Shown here piece after piece: positions 24,693 through 35,868 of a stretch of DNA of 64,000 nucleotides. The position numbers were made by a program, and so were the translations under genes. Source of the DNA: Acidobacteriota bacterium (GTDB taxonomy: Bacteria; Acidobacteriota; Terriglobia; Terriglobales; Acidobacteriaceae); the NCBI GenBank assembly GCA_031296115.1, contig JARLGI010000051.1, forward strand, positions 1-64,000, given 5' to 3'. The notes beneath the pieces are model-generated. The model was not told the origin of the DNA. It did not search any database and saw only the letters and a list, made by a program, of their open reading frames with translations. How positions within the stretch are numbered: position 1 is the first letter of the stretch; each line of letters starts with the position of its first letter.

Positions 24693-25681
24693 TGCAGCGT
24701 GACCTCGACCGGCTGTCCCGGATGGAGGAAAGTGGCTTTCTCGACCGGCGGCTTGGCGATCACCATGAACACCAGCTTGGACCGGCTCTCGTTGCTGTAG
24801 ATCACGGGCGGTGTGTACTCGCACTGGGTCGAGATAAAGGTGATTGCTGCCGGGACCTCGGACGAGCAGCCATCGCAGTGCACGCTGATGTCCTGCCCAA
24901 GTTTCAGGTTGCCCACCAGCGATTCGGGCACGAAGAAGCGGACTTCGAGGTTCTCGGGAGGCAAAACCTGCACCACCGGATTACCGGCGGCGACCCATTC
25001 TCCCTCGCGATAGAGAGTGTCGAACACCAGACCGCCGCGCGGTGATGCGATCTGCTTCTGTTGCAGCTTCCACGTGGCCTGCTCCAGTGCAGCACGGTCG
25101 GCGGCGACTTGTTCCGCCTGGGCTTTCAGTTGCTGATCGCGCGCAGGAAGCGCCGCGACCACCAGTTCGCTTTCAAGTTGCCGGACCAGCGCTGTGTTGG
25201 TTTCCACCGCTGTTCGCGCAGTGATGAGGTCCGTTAGGGCGACGCCGCCTGCCGCGTACTGCGATTCGTAGCTCTTGAGGATGTCAACAGACTTCTTCTT
25301 TTCGGCCAGCGCCTGCATCAACTGGGCGCGAGTGACGTCAACTTCGGGGGGCCGTTTCCCCGTCTGCAAATCGGTAAGGCGCGCTTGCGATACCCGCAAC
25401 GACTGCTCCGCCTGCCGGGCAGCGGCGGCCTCGGGTTCCTGGTCGAGGCTGAACAGCGGATGGCTGACGGCAATGGTTTCTCCGCGAGTTACCGCCAGAC
25501 GAGTCAGCCGCCCACCTTGAGGCGACCCTACGTAGACGAACTTGCCTTCGACATATCCCTGATAGCTGGTGTTTGCTTGGTGGGAACAGCCAGCGAAAGC
25601 CATGGTAAGACCAGCTATCAAGGCCAATAGCGGCAGATGGTAGTGCGTCTGCGGTCTGCGCATTGTCTTCTCTGTAGTCAT
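24689..25681 (-). CDS. HlyD-family periplasmic adaptor lipoprotein (YbhG-like)
   Basis: A 330-residue membrane-fusion protein. A lipobox (MAFAGCSHQ) anchors it to the inner membrane. The barrel-sandwich halves flank a long coiled coil: GYVEGKFVYVGSPQGGRLTR at the start, helical region from about residue 85 to 205 (SLRVSQARLTDLQTGKRPPE and onward), and IASPRGGLVFDTLYREGEWV after it. A beta-barrel domain follows. It bridges the ABC permease to the NodT channel. Both ends overlap neighbours by four bases, giving strict coupling in the five-gene operon. Confidence 0.92.
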   Translation of the reverse strand: MTTEKTMRRPQTHYHLPLLALIAGLTMAFAGCSHQANTSYQGYVEGKFVYVGSPQGGRLTRLAVTRGETIAVSHPLFSLDQEPEAAAARQAEQSLRVSQARLTDLQTGKRPPEVDVTRAQLMQALAEKKKSVDILKSYESQYAAGGVALTDLITARTAVETNTALVRQLESELVVAALPARDQQLKAQAEQVAADRAALEQATWKLQQKQIASPRGGLVFDTLYREGEWVAAGNPVVQVLPPENLEVRFFVPESLVGNLKLGQDISVHCDGCSSEVPAAITFISTQCEYTPPVIYSNESRSKLVFMVIAKPPVEKATFLHPGQPVEVTLQ

Positions 25682-26358
25682 GGTTTCCTTCGAGAGCTCT
25701 TCCGGGCAGGCTTTGGCGAGTGCCGAAGGCCGTCCATCAGCAACCCGGTAATATGCCGTCCCACCGCATCATGGTTGAGCGGCTTGCGACCAAACATCTC
25801 GGCCCAGATATTGACCGTAGCCATATGCAACATGACTAAGCCCAGGGCGGAGAACACGGTTAGCAGAGGGTCCAGCGTTGGATTTACCTTGTGATCAGCC
25901 TGGCCGCCCGCGATCGCTGCGCCCACGATGCGTATCTTGTCAAAGGGTAGCCGGCGCAACATTCGGGTCCGCAACAGACCGCCTTCGTTCAATATCTCCC
26001 GCATCCAGGTAGCGGGAATCCACGGCATCTGCTCGATCCCGAGGAGCAATCGCGTCACCACTCCCCTGATCAGTACCGCCGGGTCTCCGTCCGCTTCGAC
26101 CGGTCCCCACACGCGCGCGATCATGGGAGCCAGGCGCTCTTCCACAACCGCGTCGAGCAGTTGCTCCCGGTCCTGGAAGTAGTAATGCAGCATGGCGGGC
26201 GTCAACCCAGCCCGCGTCGCGATGGTGGAAAAAGTGGTCGCGGCTACGCCCCGCTCGGCGAACAGTTCGGTGGCGGAGGTCAGCAGCAGATCCCGCGCAT
26301 CGCGATCGAGGCTGGCGGCAGGACGGCCGGGACTTGCGCTAGAGGTTCGGATTCGCAT
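25678..26358 (-). CDS. TetR/AcrR-family regulator (CecR-like)
   Basis: A 226-residue repressor. The N-terminal helix-turn-helix reads ATELFAERGVAATTFSTIAT and TRAGLTPAMLHYYFQDREQL, the conserved TetR DNA-binding signature; the C-terminal domain has the CecR/YbiH-type layout (MREILNEGGLLRTRMLRR). It is the first gene of the operon and its stop overlaps the HlyD start by four bases, so it very probably controls its own efflux operon. A 20-base imperfect palindrome lies directly upstream. The inducer cannot be guessed from sequence; E. coli CecR responds to certain antibiotics. Confidence 0.92.
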   Translation of the reverse strand: MRIRTSSASPGRPAASLDRDARDLLLTSATELFAERGVAATTFSTIATRAGLTPAMLHYYFQDREQLLDAVVEERLAPMIARVWGPVEADGDPAVLIRGVVTRLLLGIEQMPWIPATWMREILNEGGLLRTRMLRRLPFDKIRIVGAAIAGGQADHKVNPTLDPLLTVFSALGLVMLHMATVNIWAEMFGRKPLNHDAVGRHITGLLMDGLRHSPKPARKSSRRKP

Positions 26359-26371
26359 CGGGTAATAATAA

Positions 26372-26391
26372 TTAACTAACGCATTAATTAA
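26372..26391. promoter_or_regulatory. Putative TetR operator (20-base palindrome)
   Basis: TTAACTAACGCATTAATTAA matches its own reverse complement at 16 of 20 positions. It sits in an AT-rich island in GC-rich surroundings, 14 bases upstream of the regulator's start codon, where a repressor would block transcription. A GTTAAC palindrome follows at 26394-26399. Binding by the CecR-like protein is inferred from position. Confidence 0.55.
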
Positions 26392-26787
26392 ATGTTAACA
26401 TAGATCAAATGTCAAGCACGATGAGCACCATTGTCGTAAGCGGATCAGGGAGACCCATCGAGAATTAGAACAAAAGCTGGTTGGAAATTGTTATCACTTC
26501 ATCGACGGAGGGCGACATTAGCAGACAGCAGGCGAGCCATGGATGCCACCTTTCGCGGTGCGTTCTCAAAGAGGAATCGAGTCTTTGCCGCGGCGAAACG
26601 AAACAATGTCGGGAAGAGTACTTGTGATCGACGCGACGCAACGCCGCCCATCCGCGATTCTCCAAAACCTGTCGCGCGCCAATCTACGGTGGTGTGCAAT
26701 CGGCAGCGAGATTTCCTGGTTCGGGGCGTACGGGCGATGATCGGGACGGTGGCGCCTGCCGTCCCGATCGCGGCCGGTGAGCAGCGT
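26392..26787. other. Intergenic stretch, nothing supported
   Basis: A plus-strand frame at about 26610-26740 starting SGRVLVIDATQRRPSAIL resembles the first strand and helix of a response-regulator-like domain but ends after about 43 residues. No family could be assigned. Confidence 0.35.
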
Positions 26788-27750
26788 CTAAATTACGCCC
26801 AGCTTGTGCAGTCGTTTCAGTTCGGCTTCTACCCCATTGGCGCCTTTCTGGCTGTAGAGAATGTACAGCCGCGGAGGTCGGGTTGGAGTGCGCTGAGTTG
26901 CGTAATCACGAAAGCCGGGCTCAGCCCGCGCGCTATGGCTTCGGCAATGCTCATGATGTGATGGCCGCCTGTCTTGGAGTTCCCGCTGCTGCCGTGGTTG
27001 TCGGTACTGCCATTGCCGCCGAAGTTCAGTTCCTGGAACTCGTTTCCGTCGGAGAACCACACTGGAAGACGATGGACTTGGCCCAGTCGTGCCAGATCGG
27101 CGCTCCGATGATCATGTCCTGGTCAAGATAGATCGCAGTGTCATGGTCCTGGATCTGGTCGCTGGTCTCCCACAGCATGCCATCGATGGTGGGAAGTCCC
27201 AGGATTCCAGTGTGCCCGTATACGGCCCGTTACTCGTCGGCAATGTGTGCGTCGGCAACGTCATTGTTGATTCATGCACCGGAAGTCCGCCAGGATACGA
27301 ATGGTGTCCCAGGTACACGCTGCCCGGCGCGGAATAGAACGGCTGCGGAAGACGAGGGCAGGAGCTGTTGTCGTTCAGCACTGGAGGGAACACCCCGGTG
27401 ATCAAGCCTCCGGGGAAGGTTCCGTCATCGGCGGGATCGACCAAGCCCTGCGTCAACAGGGTATTAAGGATCGCCTGCCGGTCGGAGGCTTTCAATCCAG
27501 CGCGGTGCTTGTCGCAGGTGTCGGGATTGGTGATAGCGTCGAGAGTTTCTTTCTTGAGCTTATTGCCTTTCAAGTCGGCGGCTTGGTCCACCAGAAACCG
27601 AAGGGCACTTTGCACGATGGGAGACTGGCCGGCCAGGCTGGCTGCACTGGAATTGCCAGGTCCGGGTTTCGTCTGGTCTCCGGCCAAGGCGAAGCTGGTG
27701 AAAAGAATGAGAGACGCGGCAAGCAGGGAGGTGCGGTGGTTTGTGGTCAT
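26788..27750 (-). pseudogene. Secreted HD-domain-like protein with two apparent frameshifts
   Basis: From ATG 27750 (AAAGGAG just upstream) a signal peptide (AASLILFTSFALA) precedes about 160 residues with LGHHSYPGGLPVHESTM, which resembles the metal-binding start of HD-superfamily phosphohydrolases. The frame then fails near 27198: reading on one base over gives PTIDGMLWETSDQIQDHDTA, a IIGAPIWHDWAKSIV segment like the central HD pair, and GGHHIMSIAEAIARGLSP. A second shift near 26880 leads to LYILYSQKGANGVEAELKRL and a stop at 26788. A recombined product would have about 320 residues. The breaks may be real decay or assembly errors. Confidence 0.5.
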
Positions 27751-28062
27751 GGTCAGGCTCCTTTGGTCAGGTAAGTCGCGCTGAGAGGAATCAGCGCGGA
27801 TTGCCCTAGCTTACTGGCCACCTGTGACGGTCTGGTCAATGCTGAATGAAAGATCGATGGAATTCCTTTGTCGTTTTTGTTTACGAGAAGGCCGGAGAAG
27901 GAGGAACCAACCACACCACAACGCGGATATTGCTTCCATTAAATCTAGGTAACAAATTCCTGCGATCATTGACGACCGATATACAGTTGGTGAATCGTTA
28001 GAGATTAGGATTGCCCGTGGGCATTCCGAAGTCATCGCCAGCCCTACCAGGAGTTGCATACC
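27751..28062. other. Divergent intergenic region before the phosphoketolase gene
   Basis: About 310 bases between the leftward HD-like gene and the rightward phosphoketolase gene. AT-rich stretches at about 27840-27870 and 27930-28000 could hold promoters, but I cannot mark a reliable pair of boxes. The phosphoketolase ribosome-binding site AGGAG lies at 28049-28053. Confidence 0.4.
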
Positions 28063-30495
28063 ATGAGTACCACAGCGATCCCCGAAAAACTTGAGTCTTT
28101 AAGCGCTTACGGCAAGGCCCGCTCGACCATAACTGGGGCGCCGCTTGGCGCCGATGAATTGCGAAAGACGGATGCCTACTGGCGGGCTTGCAATTATCTC
28201 AGCCTGGGTATGATTTACCTGCTCGACAACCCCTTGCTCAAGGAGCCGCTGCGACCCGAGCACATCAAGAACCGGCTGCTTGGGCACTGGGGATCGAGCC
28301 CGGGGCTTTCCTTTATCTATGTGCACCTCAATCGGCTGATCAAGAAGTACGATCTCGACATGATCTTTCTTGCCGGGCCCGGGCACGGTGCGCCCGGAGT
28401 TCTTGGGCCTGGATACCTGGAGGGGACGTACTCCGAGGTGTATCCAGAAAAAAGCGAAGACTTCGAGGGCTTGCGCGAGTTCTTTATGCAGTTTTCGTTT
28501 CCCGGAGGCATCGGGAGCCATTGCACCCCCGAAACGCCCGGCTCCATCCACGAGGGCGGTGAATTGGGCTACGTGCTCTCTCATGCTTGTGGTGCGGCCT
28601 ATGACAATCCCGAACTGATTGTGGCCGCAGTAGTAGGGGATGGGGAGTCGGAGACTGGACCTCTGGCAACCTCCTGGCACATCAATAAATTCCTGAGCCC
28701 ACAACGCGATGGTGCAGTTCTACCCATCTTCCATCTCAACGGCTACAAGATCAACAACCCAACGCTGCTGGCGCGGATCCCGCACAAGGAGTTGGAAAGC
28801 CTGCTGCGCGGCTACGGCTGGACGCCCTACTTCGTGGAAGGCTCCGATCACGACAGCATGCACCAGGCGATGGCAGCCACGGTGGAACATTGCGTGCTTG
28901 AGATCAAGCAGTACCAGCAGGAGGCGAGAGCGAACCACACGACAAGCCGGCCCCGATGGCCGATGATTGTGCTGCGCTCTCCCAAGGGGTGGACGGCTCC
29001 GGTAGAAGTCGAAGGCCATCGGCTGGAGGGTTTTTGGCGGGCCCACCAGGTGCCGCTTCCGAATGTGAAGAAGGATCCCGAACAGCTCCGCCTTCTTGAA
29101 AACTGGATGCGGTCACAACGGCCAGAAGAGCTGTTTGACGGCGAAGGAAGGTTCGCTGCCGAGTTCCGCGAGCTGGCGCCGATGGGGACGCGGCGCATGA
29201 GTGCGAATCTTCACGCCAACGGCGGCCGGCTGAAGAAAGCCCTGCGGCTGCCCGATTTTCGGCAGTACGGGATCAAGTTCGACAAGCCGGGCCAAACGCG
29301 CGCGGAAAACACCCGGCCGCTCGGCGTTTTCCTCAGGGACGTGATGAAGATGAACATGAATAACTTCCGCGTCTTTGGCCCTGATGAGAACACTTCCAAC
29401 AAGCTGGATGCGATTTACCAGGTGAGCAAGAAGTTCTGGATCGAAGAGTTCTTCCCGGAAGACCTGGATGGCGGGGAGCTGTCGACTGACGGCCGGGTGA
29501 TGGAGATGCTGAGCGAGCACACCATGGAGGGCATGCTCGAGGGATATCTGCTAACCGGACGCCATGGCTTCTTCTCGACCTACGAATCCTTTGTCCACGT
29601 GATCGACTCGATGTTCAATCAGCATGCCAAGTGGCTGGAGATTTGCAACCACCTGTCGTGGCGCGAATCCATCGCATCGCTGAACCTGCTAATTACTTCT
29701 ACTGTCTGGCGGCAGGACCACAACGGGTTCACCCATCAGGACCCCGGCTTCCTGGACGTGGTGGTCAACAAGAGCGCCAATGTGACGCGCATCTACCTGC
29801 CACCTGACGTCAATTCGCTATTGTCGGTGGCAAATCATTGCCTGCGCAGCCAGAACTACGTCAACGTGATTGTCTGCGACAAGCAGATGCACCTGCAGTT
29901 CATGACGATGGATGCGGCAATCACGCATTGCACCAAGGGAATCGGTATCTGGGACTGGGCGAGCAACGATGAAGGTGGAGAGCCCGACGTGGTGATGGCT
30001 TCGGCGGGTGATATTCCAACGCAGGAGGCCTTGGCCGCAACCGTGCTCTTGCGAAAGCAGTTTCCGGACATTAAGATCCGATACATCAACGTGGTGGATC
30101 TTTTCAAGATGCAGCCCAGTAACGAGCATCCCCACGGGCTGTCGGATTGGGAGTTTGACTCGCTCTTCACCGTGGACAAGCCCGTCATCTTCAACTTCCA
30201 CGGATATCCGTGGCTGATTCATCGCCTGGCATATCGCCGCCACAATCACGACAACATGCACGTGCGCGGCTACAAGGAGAAGGGCAACATCAACACGCCG
30301 CTGGAGCTGGCGATCAACAACAATATCGACCGCTTCAGCCTGGCCATGGACGTCATCGACCGCGTGCCAAGGCTGCAGAGAATTGGTGGTCATGCCAAGG
30401 AGCGGTTCCTGAATGAGCGGATCGAATGCCGCAATTACGCGCACGAGTTTGGCATCGACAAACCGGATGCCGCGGCCTGGGTGTGGCCGTACTGA
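28063..30495 (+). CDS. xfp: Phosphoketolase (Xfp)
   Basis: An 810-residue ThDP enzyme that cleaves xylulose-5-phosphate (and often fructose-6-phosphate) to acetyl phosphate and a triose or tetrose phosphate. ATG 28063 is preferred over TTG 28054 because AGGAG is ten bases upstream. Family motifs are clear: [20 protein letters not shown] near residue 75, [40 protein letters not shown] with the cofactor-binding region, and later [20 protein letters not shown] and [21 protein letters not shown] split over two strands. It converges on acetate kinase with only 12 bases between stops, which uses its acetyl phosphate. Whether F6P is used needs biochemistry. Confidence 0.96.
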   Translation: MSTTAIPEKLESLSAYGKARSTITGAPLGADELRKTDAYWRACNYLSLGMIYLLDNPLLKEPLRPEHIKNRLLGHWGSSPGLSFIYVHLNRLIKKYDLDMIFLAGPGHGAPGVLGPGYLEGTYSEVYPEKSEDFEGLREFFMQFSFPGGIGSHCTPETPGSIHEGGELGYVLSHACGAAYDNPELIVAAVVGDGESETGPLATSWHINKFLSPQRDGAVLPIFHLNGYKINNPTLLARIPHKELESLLRGYGWTPYFVEGSDHDSMHQAMAATVEHCVLEIKQYQQEARANHTTSRPRWPMIVLRSPKGWTAPVEVEGHRLEGFWRAHQVPLPNVKKDPEQLRLLENWMRSQRPEELFDGEGRFAAEFRELAPMGTRRMSANLHANGGRLKKALRLPDFRQYGIKFDKPGQTRAENTRPLGVFLRDVMKMNMNNFRVFGPDENTSNKLDAIYQVSKKFWIEEFFPEDLDGGELSTDGRVMEMLSEHTMEGMLEGYLLTGRHGFFSTYESFVHVIDSMFNQHAKWLEICNHLSWRESIASLNLLITSTVWRQDHNGFTHQDPGFLDVVVNKSANVTRIYLPPDVNSLLSVANHCLRSQNYVNVIVCDKQMHLQFMTMDAAITHCTKGIGIWDWASNDEGGEPDVVMASAGDIPTQEALAATVLLRKQFPDIKIRYINVVDLFKMQPSNEHPHGLSDWEFDSLFTVDKPVIFNFHGYPWLIHRLAYRRHNHDNMHVRGYKEKGNINTPLELAINNNIDRFSLAMDVIDRVPRLQRIGGHAKERFLNERIECRNYAHEFGIDKPDAAAWVWPY

Positions 30496-30507
30496 AGTCC
30501 AGGCGCG

Positions 30508-31752
30508 TCAGGAGGGATGCGGCTGGCCGAGGATGACCCGAACCGTATCGCGGGCGATGAGTAACTCCTCGTCGGTTGGGATGGCATAAGCCAGCAGCCG
30601 AGAATCATCGCTGCTGATAAGGCCTTCCTGGCCGATCGTCTGCTGGTTCCTCGCAGGATCGATCATAAGGCCAGCCCATTCCATGTCCTCACAGATGCGA
30701 GCCCGGATCTCCGGCGAGTTTTCCCCGATACCGCCGGTGAAGATTACCGCGTCCGCACCTCCCATGGCAGCCAGGAAGGCGCCGATGTATTTCCTTGCAC
30801 GGTAACAAAACACCGCAATCGCGAGTTGCACTCGCCGGTCCGCATTCTCTTTCAGTTCGGATTGCAGCAGCCGCATGTCGTTGGTGAGTCCGGAAATTCC
30901 CAGCAAACCAGATTGCGTATTCAGAAGCATATCGACCTCGGAGGGCGACATTCCTTCCTTGGTCGCGATGAGATTGACGATGGCCGGATCGAGGTCTCCC
31001 GAACGTGTGCCCATCACCAGGCCCTCCAGAGGCGTCATGCCCATGGAGGTGTCCACCGAATTTCCTTGCCGGATGGCGGCCGCCGAGCAGCCGTTCCCCA
31101 GGTGAAGGGCAATGATGTTCGTCTGCTCGCGCGTCAGTTCGCGCAAGGCGCGATAGCGAAACGCAACGTAACGGTGCGAAGTTCCGTGAAAGCCGTATCG
31201 GCGGATGCGGTGCCGGCGGTAGAGATGATACGGAACAGCGTACAGGTAGGCCTGCTCCGGAACTGAGTGATGGAACGCGGTATCGAACACGGCCACTTGG
31301 GGAATGTCTTTGCCAAAGAGTTCTCGCGCCGCCACAATGCCCTTGATGTTATTCGGATTGTGAAGCGGAGCCAGGTCAATGCAGTCCTCAATCCCCTGCA
31401 AGACCTTGCCGTCGATGAGGGCCGACTCGGAGAACATCTCGCCGCCGTGAACGACGCGATGCCCGACGGCATGAATGTCAGCCGAACTCCTGATCTGAGA
31501 GACTCCCGACTTGTCGGAGGCGATGTAGCGGACGAGGTAGTCCAACGCCACAGAGATGTCTCGCAGAGGAGCGGTAAACTTACGCCTCGGTTCGGCGCCC
31601 GGTTGAAAGGTGACAATCGCCTCGCCACCGATGCGTTCGACCTCACCACGGCAGATGCGTTCGTCCTGATGCCGGTTAATCCGGTCAAGATCCGTTGCAA
31701 TAACCTGAAACTTCAGGCTGGAACTTCCAGAATTGAGCACCAGAACGTTCAT
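30508..31752 (-). CDS. ackA: Acetate kinase
   Basis: A 414-residue ATP:acetate phosphotransferase. ATG 31752 is used because [17 protein letters not shown] is the invariant N-terminus; an upstream in-frame start would add 19 non-homologous residues. The second signature, [13 protein letters not shown], and the phosphate-binding [20 protein letters not shown] are intact, as are [10 protein letters not shown] and [10 protein letters not shown]. It converts acetyl phosphate plus ADP to acetate and ATP. It lies 74 bases after the glucan phosphorylase gene on the same strand, and faces phosphoketolase, the probable source of its substrate. Confidence 0.96.
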   Translation of the reverse strand: MNVLVLNSGSSSLKFQVIATDLDRINRHQDERICRGEVERIGGEAIVTFQPGAEPRRKFTAPLRDISVALDYLVRYIASDKSGVSQIRSSADIHAVGHRVVHGGEMFSESALIDGKVLQGIEDCIDLAPLHNPNNIKGIVAARELFGKDIPQVAVFDTAFHHSVPEQAYLYAVPYHLYRRHRIRRYGFHGTSHRYVAFRYRALRELTREQTNIIALHLGNGCSAAAIRQGNSVDTSMGMTPLEGLVMGTRSGDLDPAIVNLIATKEGMSPSEVDMLLNTQSGLLGISGLTNDMRLLQSELKENADRRVQLAIAVFCYRARKYIGAFLAAMGGADAVIFTGGIGENSPEIRARICEDMEWAGLMIDPARNQQTIGQEGLISSDDSRLLAYAIPTDEELLIARDTVRVILGQPHPS

Positions 31753-31826
31753 ATACGGGTTTCGAGTATGGCACCAAAGATCAAACGGCGCGAATTGCGT
31801 ATTCAGCAAACCCTCCGGTCTGCGGA

Positions 31827-34430
31827 CTACTTTACGGCTGCGGCCGCAACGCGAGGCTCGCCCGCCCAGCAGATCAAGCCTGGTATGAAGGCCAATGGCA
31901 TGTCTGGATGGCTGGGACGCACGCGCACCGTGAACCCATGCAGGCCGCTCTGGGCCATCGAAGTCTCACCGGCGTAGTTGTAGTTGCCCTCGGAATCCCG
32001 TCCGGCTGCTTCCATCGTAACCGAGTTCCCTTCGAACAGGTCGCCCTGGGTGTCGACCCGCCCGACGTAAAGCTCCACTATCACATCCTGCGGGCTCAAA
32101 CGGCCGAGATGAACCCTGGCCCGGACCGGCATGGCTGACGCCACCGGGATGGTACTGGACGGTCCCTCATCAACCCCGGCAATCCAGACATCCTGCCACT
32201 CTCTGCGAATGCGCTCCATGGCCGCCGAAAGCTCACGCGCGCGATGGGCGTTGTTGGCCTCAAGCGCGCGAAACTGGGCATGGGCTTTGCTGTAATACCC
32301 TTCGACATAGTCCCGCACCATGCGGTGCGTGTTGACGAAGTGGCAGAGGGAATCCACGCACGCCTTCATGCGCTCCACCCACTTGCGGGGGATTCGATCC
32401 GCGCCCCGGTCATAGAAGGTCGGAACCACATCGCGCTCCAGCAGATCGTAGAGAGCTTCCGCTTCCACCTCATCTTGATAGTTCTGGTCGGTATAGGCCT
32501 CACCCTTTCCGATGGCCCAACCCATTTTGTTGGAGTTCTGGGGATCATTCCACACTTCATCCCACCAACCGTCCGGCACACTCATGTTGAGTACGGCGTT
32601 TGCAGCAGCCTTCATTCCACTGGTGCCGGAAGCTTCCTTGGGGCGTAGCGGTGTGTTCAACCACACATCCACCCCCTGCACCATGGCGCGCGCCACCGCC
32701 ATGTCGTAGTCCTCCAGCAACACCACGTGCCGCCCGAGCACTGGATCGCGGCTGACCTCCGTGATCTGGCGTATCAGTTCCTTACCCGCCTCATCCTGCG
32801 GGTGCGCCTTGCCGGCGAAGATCAGCTGCACCGGGCGCGCCGGGTCGCCCAGAATCTTGAGAAGCCGGTCCATGTCCCGCAAGATGAGGGTGGCTCGCTT
32901 GTAGGTTGCGAAGCGGCGGGCGAAGCCGATGGTGAGCGTATCCGGATCCAGCACCTCTGCGGCGGCATCAATCTCTGCCTGGGGAGCAGCGCGGCGCATG
33001 CGCTGGTCGCGTACGCGACGCCGGGCCCACGCCACCAGCCGCACCCGGCGGCGTTCATGGGTGCGCCACAGCTCCTCCGCCGGAATCGACTTGACGCGGC
33101 TCCAGACCTCACTATTCGCCGGTTCCTCGCGCCAATTGGGCCCCAGGTAGCGGTCGTAAAGCTGATTGAACTCGGCTGAGATCCAGCTCCGGAAATGAAC
33201 TCCATTGGTGACGTGCCCGATGGGGATCTCGTCCACCGGCACACTGGGCCAAAGCGACTGCCACATCTTCCGGCTGACTTCCCCGTGCAGCTTGCTGACA
33301 CCATTGGCGCGCGAGGCCATGCGCAAGGCCAGAACTGTCATGCAGAATTCGCCATCGCCGGCGGTGCGTCCCAGATCCAGGAAATCTGCCCGCGAAAGGC
33401 CGAGTTGCCGTGCCGTCTCGCCAAAGTACCGGTTCATCAGGTCGGGATGAAAGTAGTCGTGACCGGCTTCGACCGGAGTGTGGGTGGTAAACGCCAGGCT
33501 GGCAGAGGCTAATTCGCGTGCTTCCGCCAGGCTAAGGTCGCGGCTCCTCATCAGGTGCAATATGTGTTCGAGCGAGAGAAATGCCGAGTGGCCTTCATTC
33601 ATGTGGTACACCGTGGGCTCCAGGCCAATGGCCTGCAAAGCACGGTAGCCGCCGATGCCCAGCAGGATCTCCTGCCGTATCCGCATCTCGCGGTCCCCGC
33701 CGTACAACTGGTTGGTAATATTGCGGTCTTCGGGAAGTGCGTTGGCGGGGATGTTGGTGTCGAGCAGATATAAAGACACCCGTCCCACTTGCACCCTCCA
33801 GACCTGAGCGTGTACGGGACGTCCGGCCATGTTGATCTCGACCATCACCACACTGCCGTCCGGGTGGCGAACCACGGTCACTGGCAGGTTGTGAAAATCA
33901 TTGTCCACGTAGGATTCCTGCTGCCAGCCCGATTGACTGAGATATTGCCGGAAATACCCTTGCTGGTAGAGCAGTCCAACGCCGACCAGTGGCACTCCCA
34001 GGTCGCTCGCCGACTTCAGATGATCACCGGCGAGAATGCCGAGCCCGCCGGCAAAAATCGAGAGACATTCGGTTAGTCCAAACTCGGCCGAAAAATAGAC
34101 AATCAACGGGACATCGCTGGACTTTGGGTAGATCCTGCGAAACCAGGTTGCATCCCCGGCAAGGTAGGTTTCCAGGTTCGACTCGACGCGCTGCAGGTGC
34201 GCCAGAAACGCATCATCAACAGCCGCTTCTTCCAGCCTCGCCTGCTCGATGGTTCCGAGCAGGAGCACGGGGTTGTGTCCGGTTGTTTCCCATAAGTCGT
34301 GGTCTAGACGCCGGAACAGCTCCACGGATTCGTGGCTCCAGCACCAGCGAAGATTGTAGGCAACGGTGCGTAGTGACTCGATTGCGGGCGGCAACGACGG
34401 TACCACACTGAACGTTTGAGCCGGTCTCAT
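31827..34430 (-). CDS. glgP: Alpha-glucan (glycogen) phosphorylase
   Basis: An 867-residue GT35 phosphorylase of the short bacterial/archaeal type, with the DUF3417 N-terminal region ([20 protein letters not shown]). It releases glucose-1-phosphate from glycogen or maltodextrin. The PLP-binding Lys is about residue 607, in [19 protein letters not shown]. Other family segments are [26 protein letters not shown] and [16 protein letters not shown] 34430 is the natural start. With ackA downstream and xfp opposite, it feeds glucan carbon towards acetyl phosphate. Glycogen synthesis genes are not in the window. Confidence 0.95.
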   Translation of the reverse strand: MRPAQTFSVVPSLPPAIESLRTVAYNLRWCWSHESVELFRRLDHDLWETTGHNPVLLLGTIEQARLEEAAVDDAFLAHLQRVESNLETYLAGDATWFRRIYPKSSDVPLIVYFSAEFGLTECLSIFAGGLGILAGDHLKSASDLGVPLVGVGLLYQQGYFRQYLSQSGWQQESYVDNDFHNLPVTVVRHPDGSVVMVEINMAGRPVHAQVWRVQVGRVSLYLLDTNIPANALPEDRNITNQLYGGDREMRIRQEILLGIGGYRALQAIGLEPTVYHMNEGHSAFLSLEHILHLMRSRDLSLAEARELASASLAFTTHTPVEAGHDYFHPDLMNRYFGETARQLGLSRADFLDLGRTAGDGEFCMTVLALRMASRANGVSKLHGEVSRKMWQSLWPSVPVDEIPIGHVTNGVHFRSWISAEFNQLYDRYLGPNWREEPANSEVWSRVKSIPAEELWRTHERRRVRLVAWARRRVRDQRMRRAAPQAEIDAAAEVLDPDTLTIGFARRFATYKRATLILRDMDRLLKILGDPARPVQLIFAGKAHPQDEAGKELIRQITEVSRDPVLGRHVVLLEDYDMAVARAMVQGVDVWLNTPLRPKEASGTSGMKAAANAVLNMSVPDGWWDEVWNDPQNSNKMGWAIGKGEAYTDQNYQDEVEAEALYDLLERDVVPTFYDRGADRIPRKWVERMKACVDSLCHFVNTHRMVRDYVEGYYSKAHAQFRALEANNAHRARELSAAMERIRREWQDVWIAGVDEGPSSTIPVASAMPVRARVHLGRLSPQDVIVELYVGRVDTQGDLFEGNSVTMEAAGRDSEGNYNYAGETSMAQSGLHGFTVRVRPSHPDMPLAFIPGLICWAGEPRVAAAAVK

Positions 34431-34648
34431 GAAAGGTACCTCTTGGTCTCCGAGCGCTTTCTACTCTCTGGACTGAGGCAGGTCAAGTTAAGCCTCTGTC
34501 AATTAAGGGGAATCATATGACAGCTTCCGGCCTGCCGAAAGCCATTCAAGGAGCAAATCGGCACGTGCGGAAATTAACTTAACCGCTACCAGATGTTCAT
34601 ATTGCCTGCGCATAATCGTGTTAGCAATCCAGCCAAAGGAGAACGGGA

Positions 34649-34846
34649 GTGAATACCACAGAGGCTGTAAGCACTGACCTTTCGTCTGAGAGCGCAGAAG
34701 CCCCCTCCGTGCCAGAAGAATCCATCCGCGAACGCGCTTACGAGTTGTATCTGGAGCGCGGCGGTGGCGACGGACGGGCCCAAGAAGATTGGTTCGCGGC
34801 CGAATCGGAACTTCTGGCCAACATGCTAAAACAGCGGTCGTCCTAA
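34649..34846 (+). CDS. DUF2934 small protein
   Basis: A 65-residue acidic protein starting at GTG 34649 with AAAGGAG ten bases upstream. After a Ser/Glu/Pro-rich leader the sequence IRERAYELYLERGGGDGRAQ followed by EDWFAAESEL is the DUF2934 signature, a short helix-turn-helix-like pair repeated in many soil bacteria. Function is unknown. It is often found beside glycogen and polyphosphate metabolism genes in my recollection, as here; that link is unproved. Confidence 0.85.
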   Translation: MNTTEAVSTDLSSESAEAPSVPEESIRERAYELYLERGGGDGRAQEDWFAAESELLANMLKQRSS

Positions 34847-35067
34847 AGTCCCGCTCATTTCAGCCTGTTGTGCGTGGCACAACAGGCGCTGTTACGAATC
34901 ACCATCCGCATTGCATAGTCTTTTGTCGGATAACAGGCTGGTTCCCTTCTCCGTCACTTACGACGACACCATTCGTGCGGGTGCAAGGAAGCTCTTAAGC
35001 CGTACCATAGGAGCGACAACCACTCCACGCGCAGCGCACTTGCGGGCTTGAGTAAAATTGACCTTCC

Positions 35068-35868
35068 ATGCTCGAAAATATCAACCTCAAGAAAAAGCTC
35101 TCTCGCAAAGAGTACAAGCGCGTCGTGCCCGGGTTGCAGTTGCGGTTGTACGACTTGGAGAAGGCATGCTGGGACAACGGGGTGCCCACGCTGATCGTTT
35201 TCGAGGGATGGGACGCCTCGGGCAAAGGAACCACCATCGCGGCGCTGACCCAGCGACTGGACCCGCGCGGGTTTAAACTGTACCCCATCACCGCTCCTCG
35301 AACCTATGAGCAGCAGCACCCCTGGTTGTGGCGCTTTTGGCTGAAAGTACCCAACCGAGGCGAGATGGTCATTTTCGATCACAGCTGGTACGGACGTGTG
35401 CTCGAGGAGCGAGTCGAGCGGTCGATCCCCGAGAAGTCTTGGAAGCAGGCCTTTCGCGACATCATCGAATTCGAGCGCATGCTGGCCGATGATGGCACGG
35501 TCATCCTGAAGTTTTTTCTGCATATCAGTAAGAAGGAGCAGAGGAAACGCTTTGAGATGATCCAAGCCGACCCGCTGGAAGCCTGGCGCGTTAGCAAAGC
35601 AGACTGGGCCCGCCACAAGAAGTATGGTGAGTATCTTGCGGCTACCGAGGAAATGCTGGGGCTGACAGAATCGGAATTTGCACCGTGGACCATCGTCGAG
35701 GCCACCTCCAAGTCGCACACTCGGAAGAAGGTCTTTGAGACCATCATCAGCGCAATCGAAAAAAACCTGGGCCCCAAGGCGCCCCCCCCTGGTGATTTTC
35801 CTGCCGAATCTTCCAAGGACGCCGAGTTGCGTGCCGCCATGGAATCCTTGAGTAGAGGCGGACACTGA
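35068..35868 (+). CDS. Polyphosphate kinase 2 family protein (first copy)
   Basis: A 266-residue P-loop kinase. Walker A is GWDASGKGTT (about residues 47-56); the Walker B region reads FDHSWYGRVLEERVE, with Asp-104, where most PPK2 enzymes have DRSWYGR. The lid module with the basic residues for polyphosphate is present (KEQRKRFEMI). PPK2 enzymes phosphorylate AMP, ADP or GDP with polyphosphate. Its stop shares one base with the start of the second copy (TGATG), so the pair is translationally coupled. Its role may be catalytic or as the partner of the second. Confidence 0.9.
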   Translation: MLENINLKKKLSRKEYKRVVPGLQLRLYDLEKACWDNGVPTLIVFEGWDASGKGTTIAALTQRLDPRGFKLYPITAPRTYEQQHPWLWRFWLKVPNRGEMVIFDHSWYGRVLEERVERSIPEKSWKQAFRDIIEFERMLADDGTVILKFFLHISKKEQRKRFEMIQADPLEAWRVSKADWARHKKYGEYLAATEEMLGLTESEFAPWTIVEATSKSHTRKKVFETIISAIEKNLGPKAPPPGDFPAESSKDAELRAAMESLSRGGH

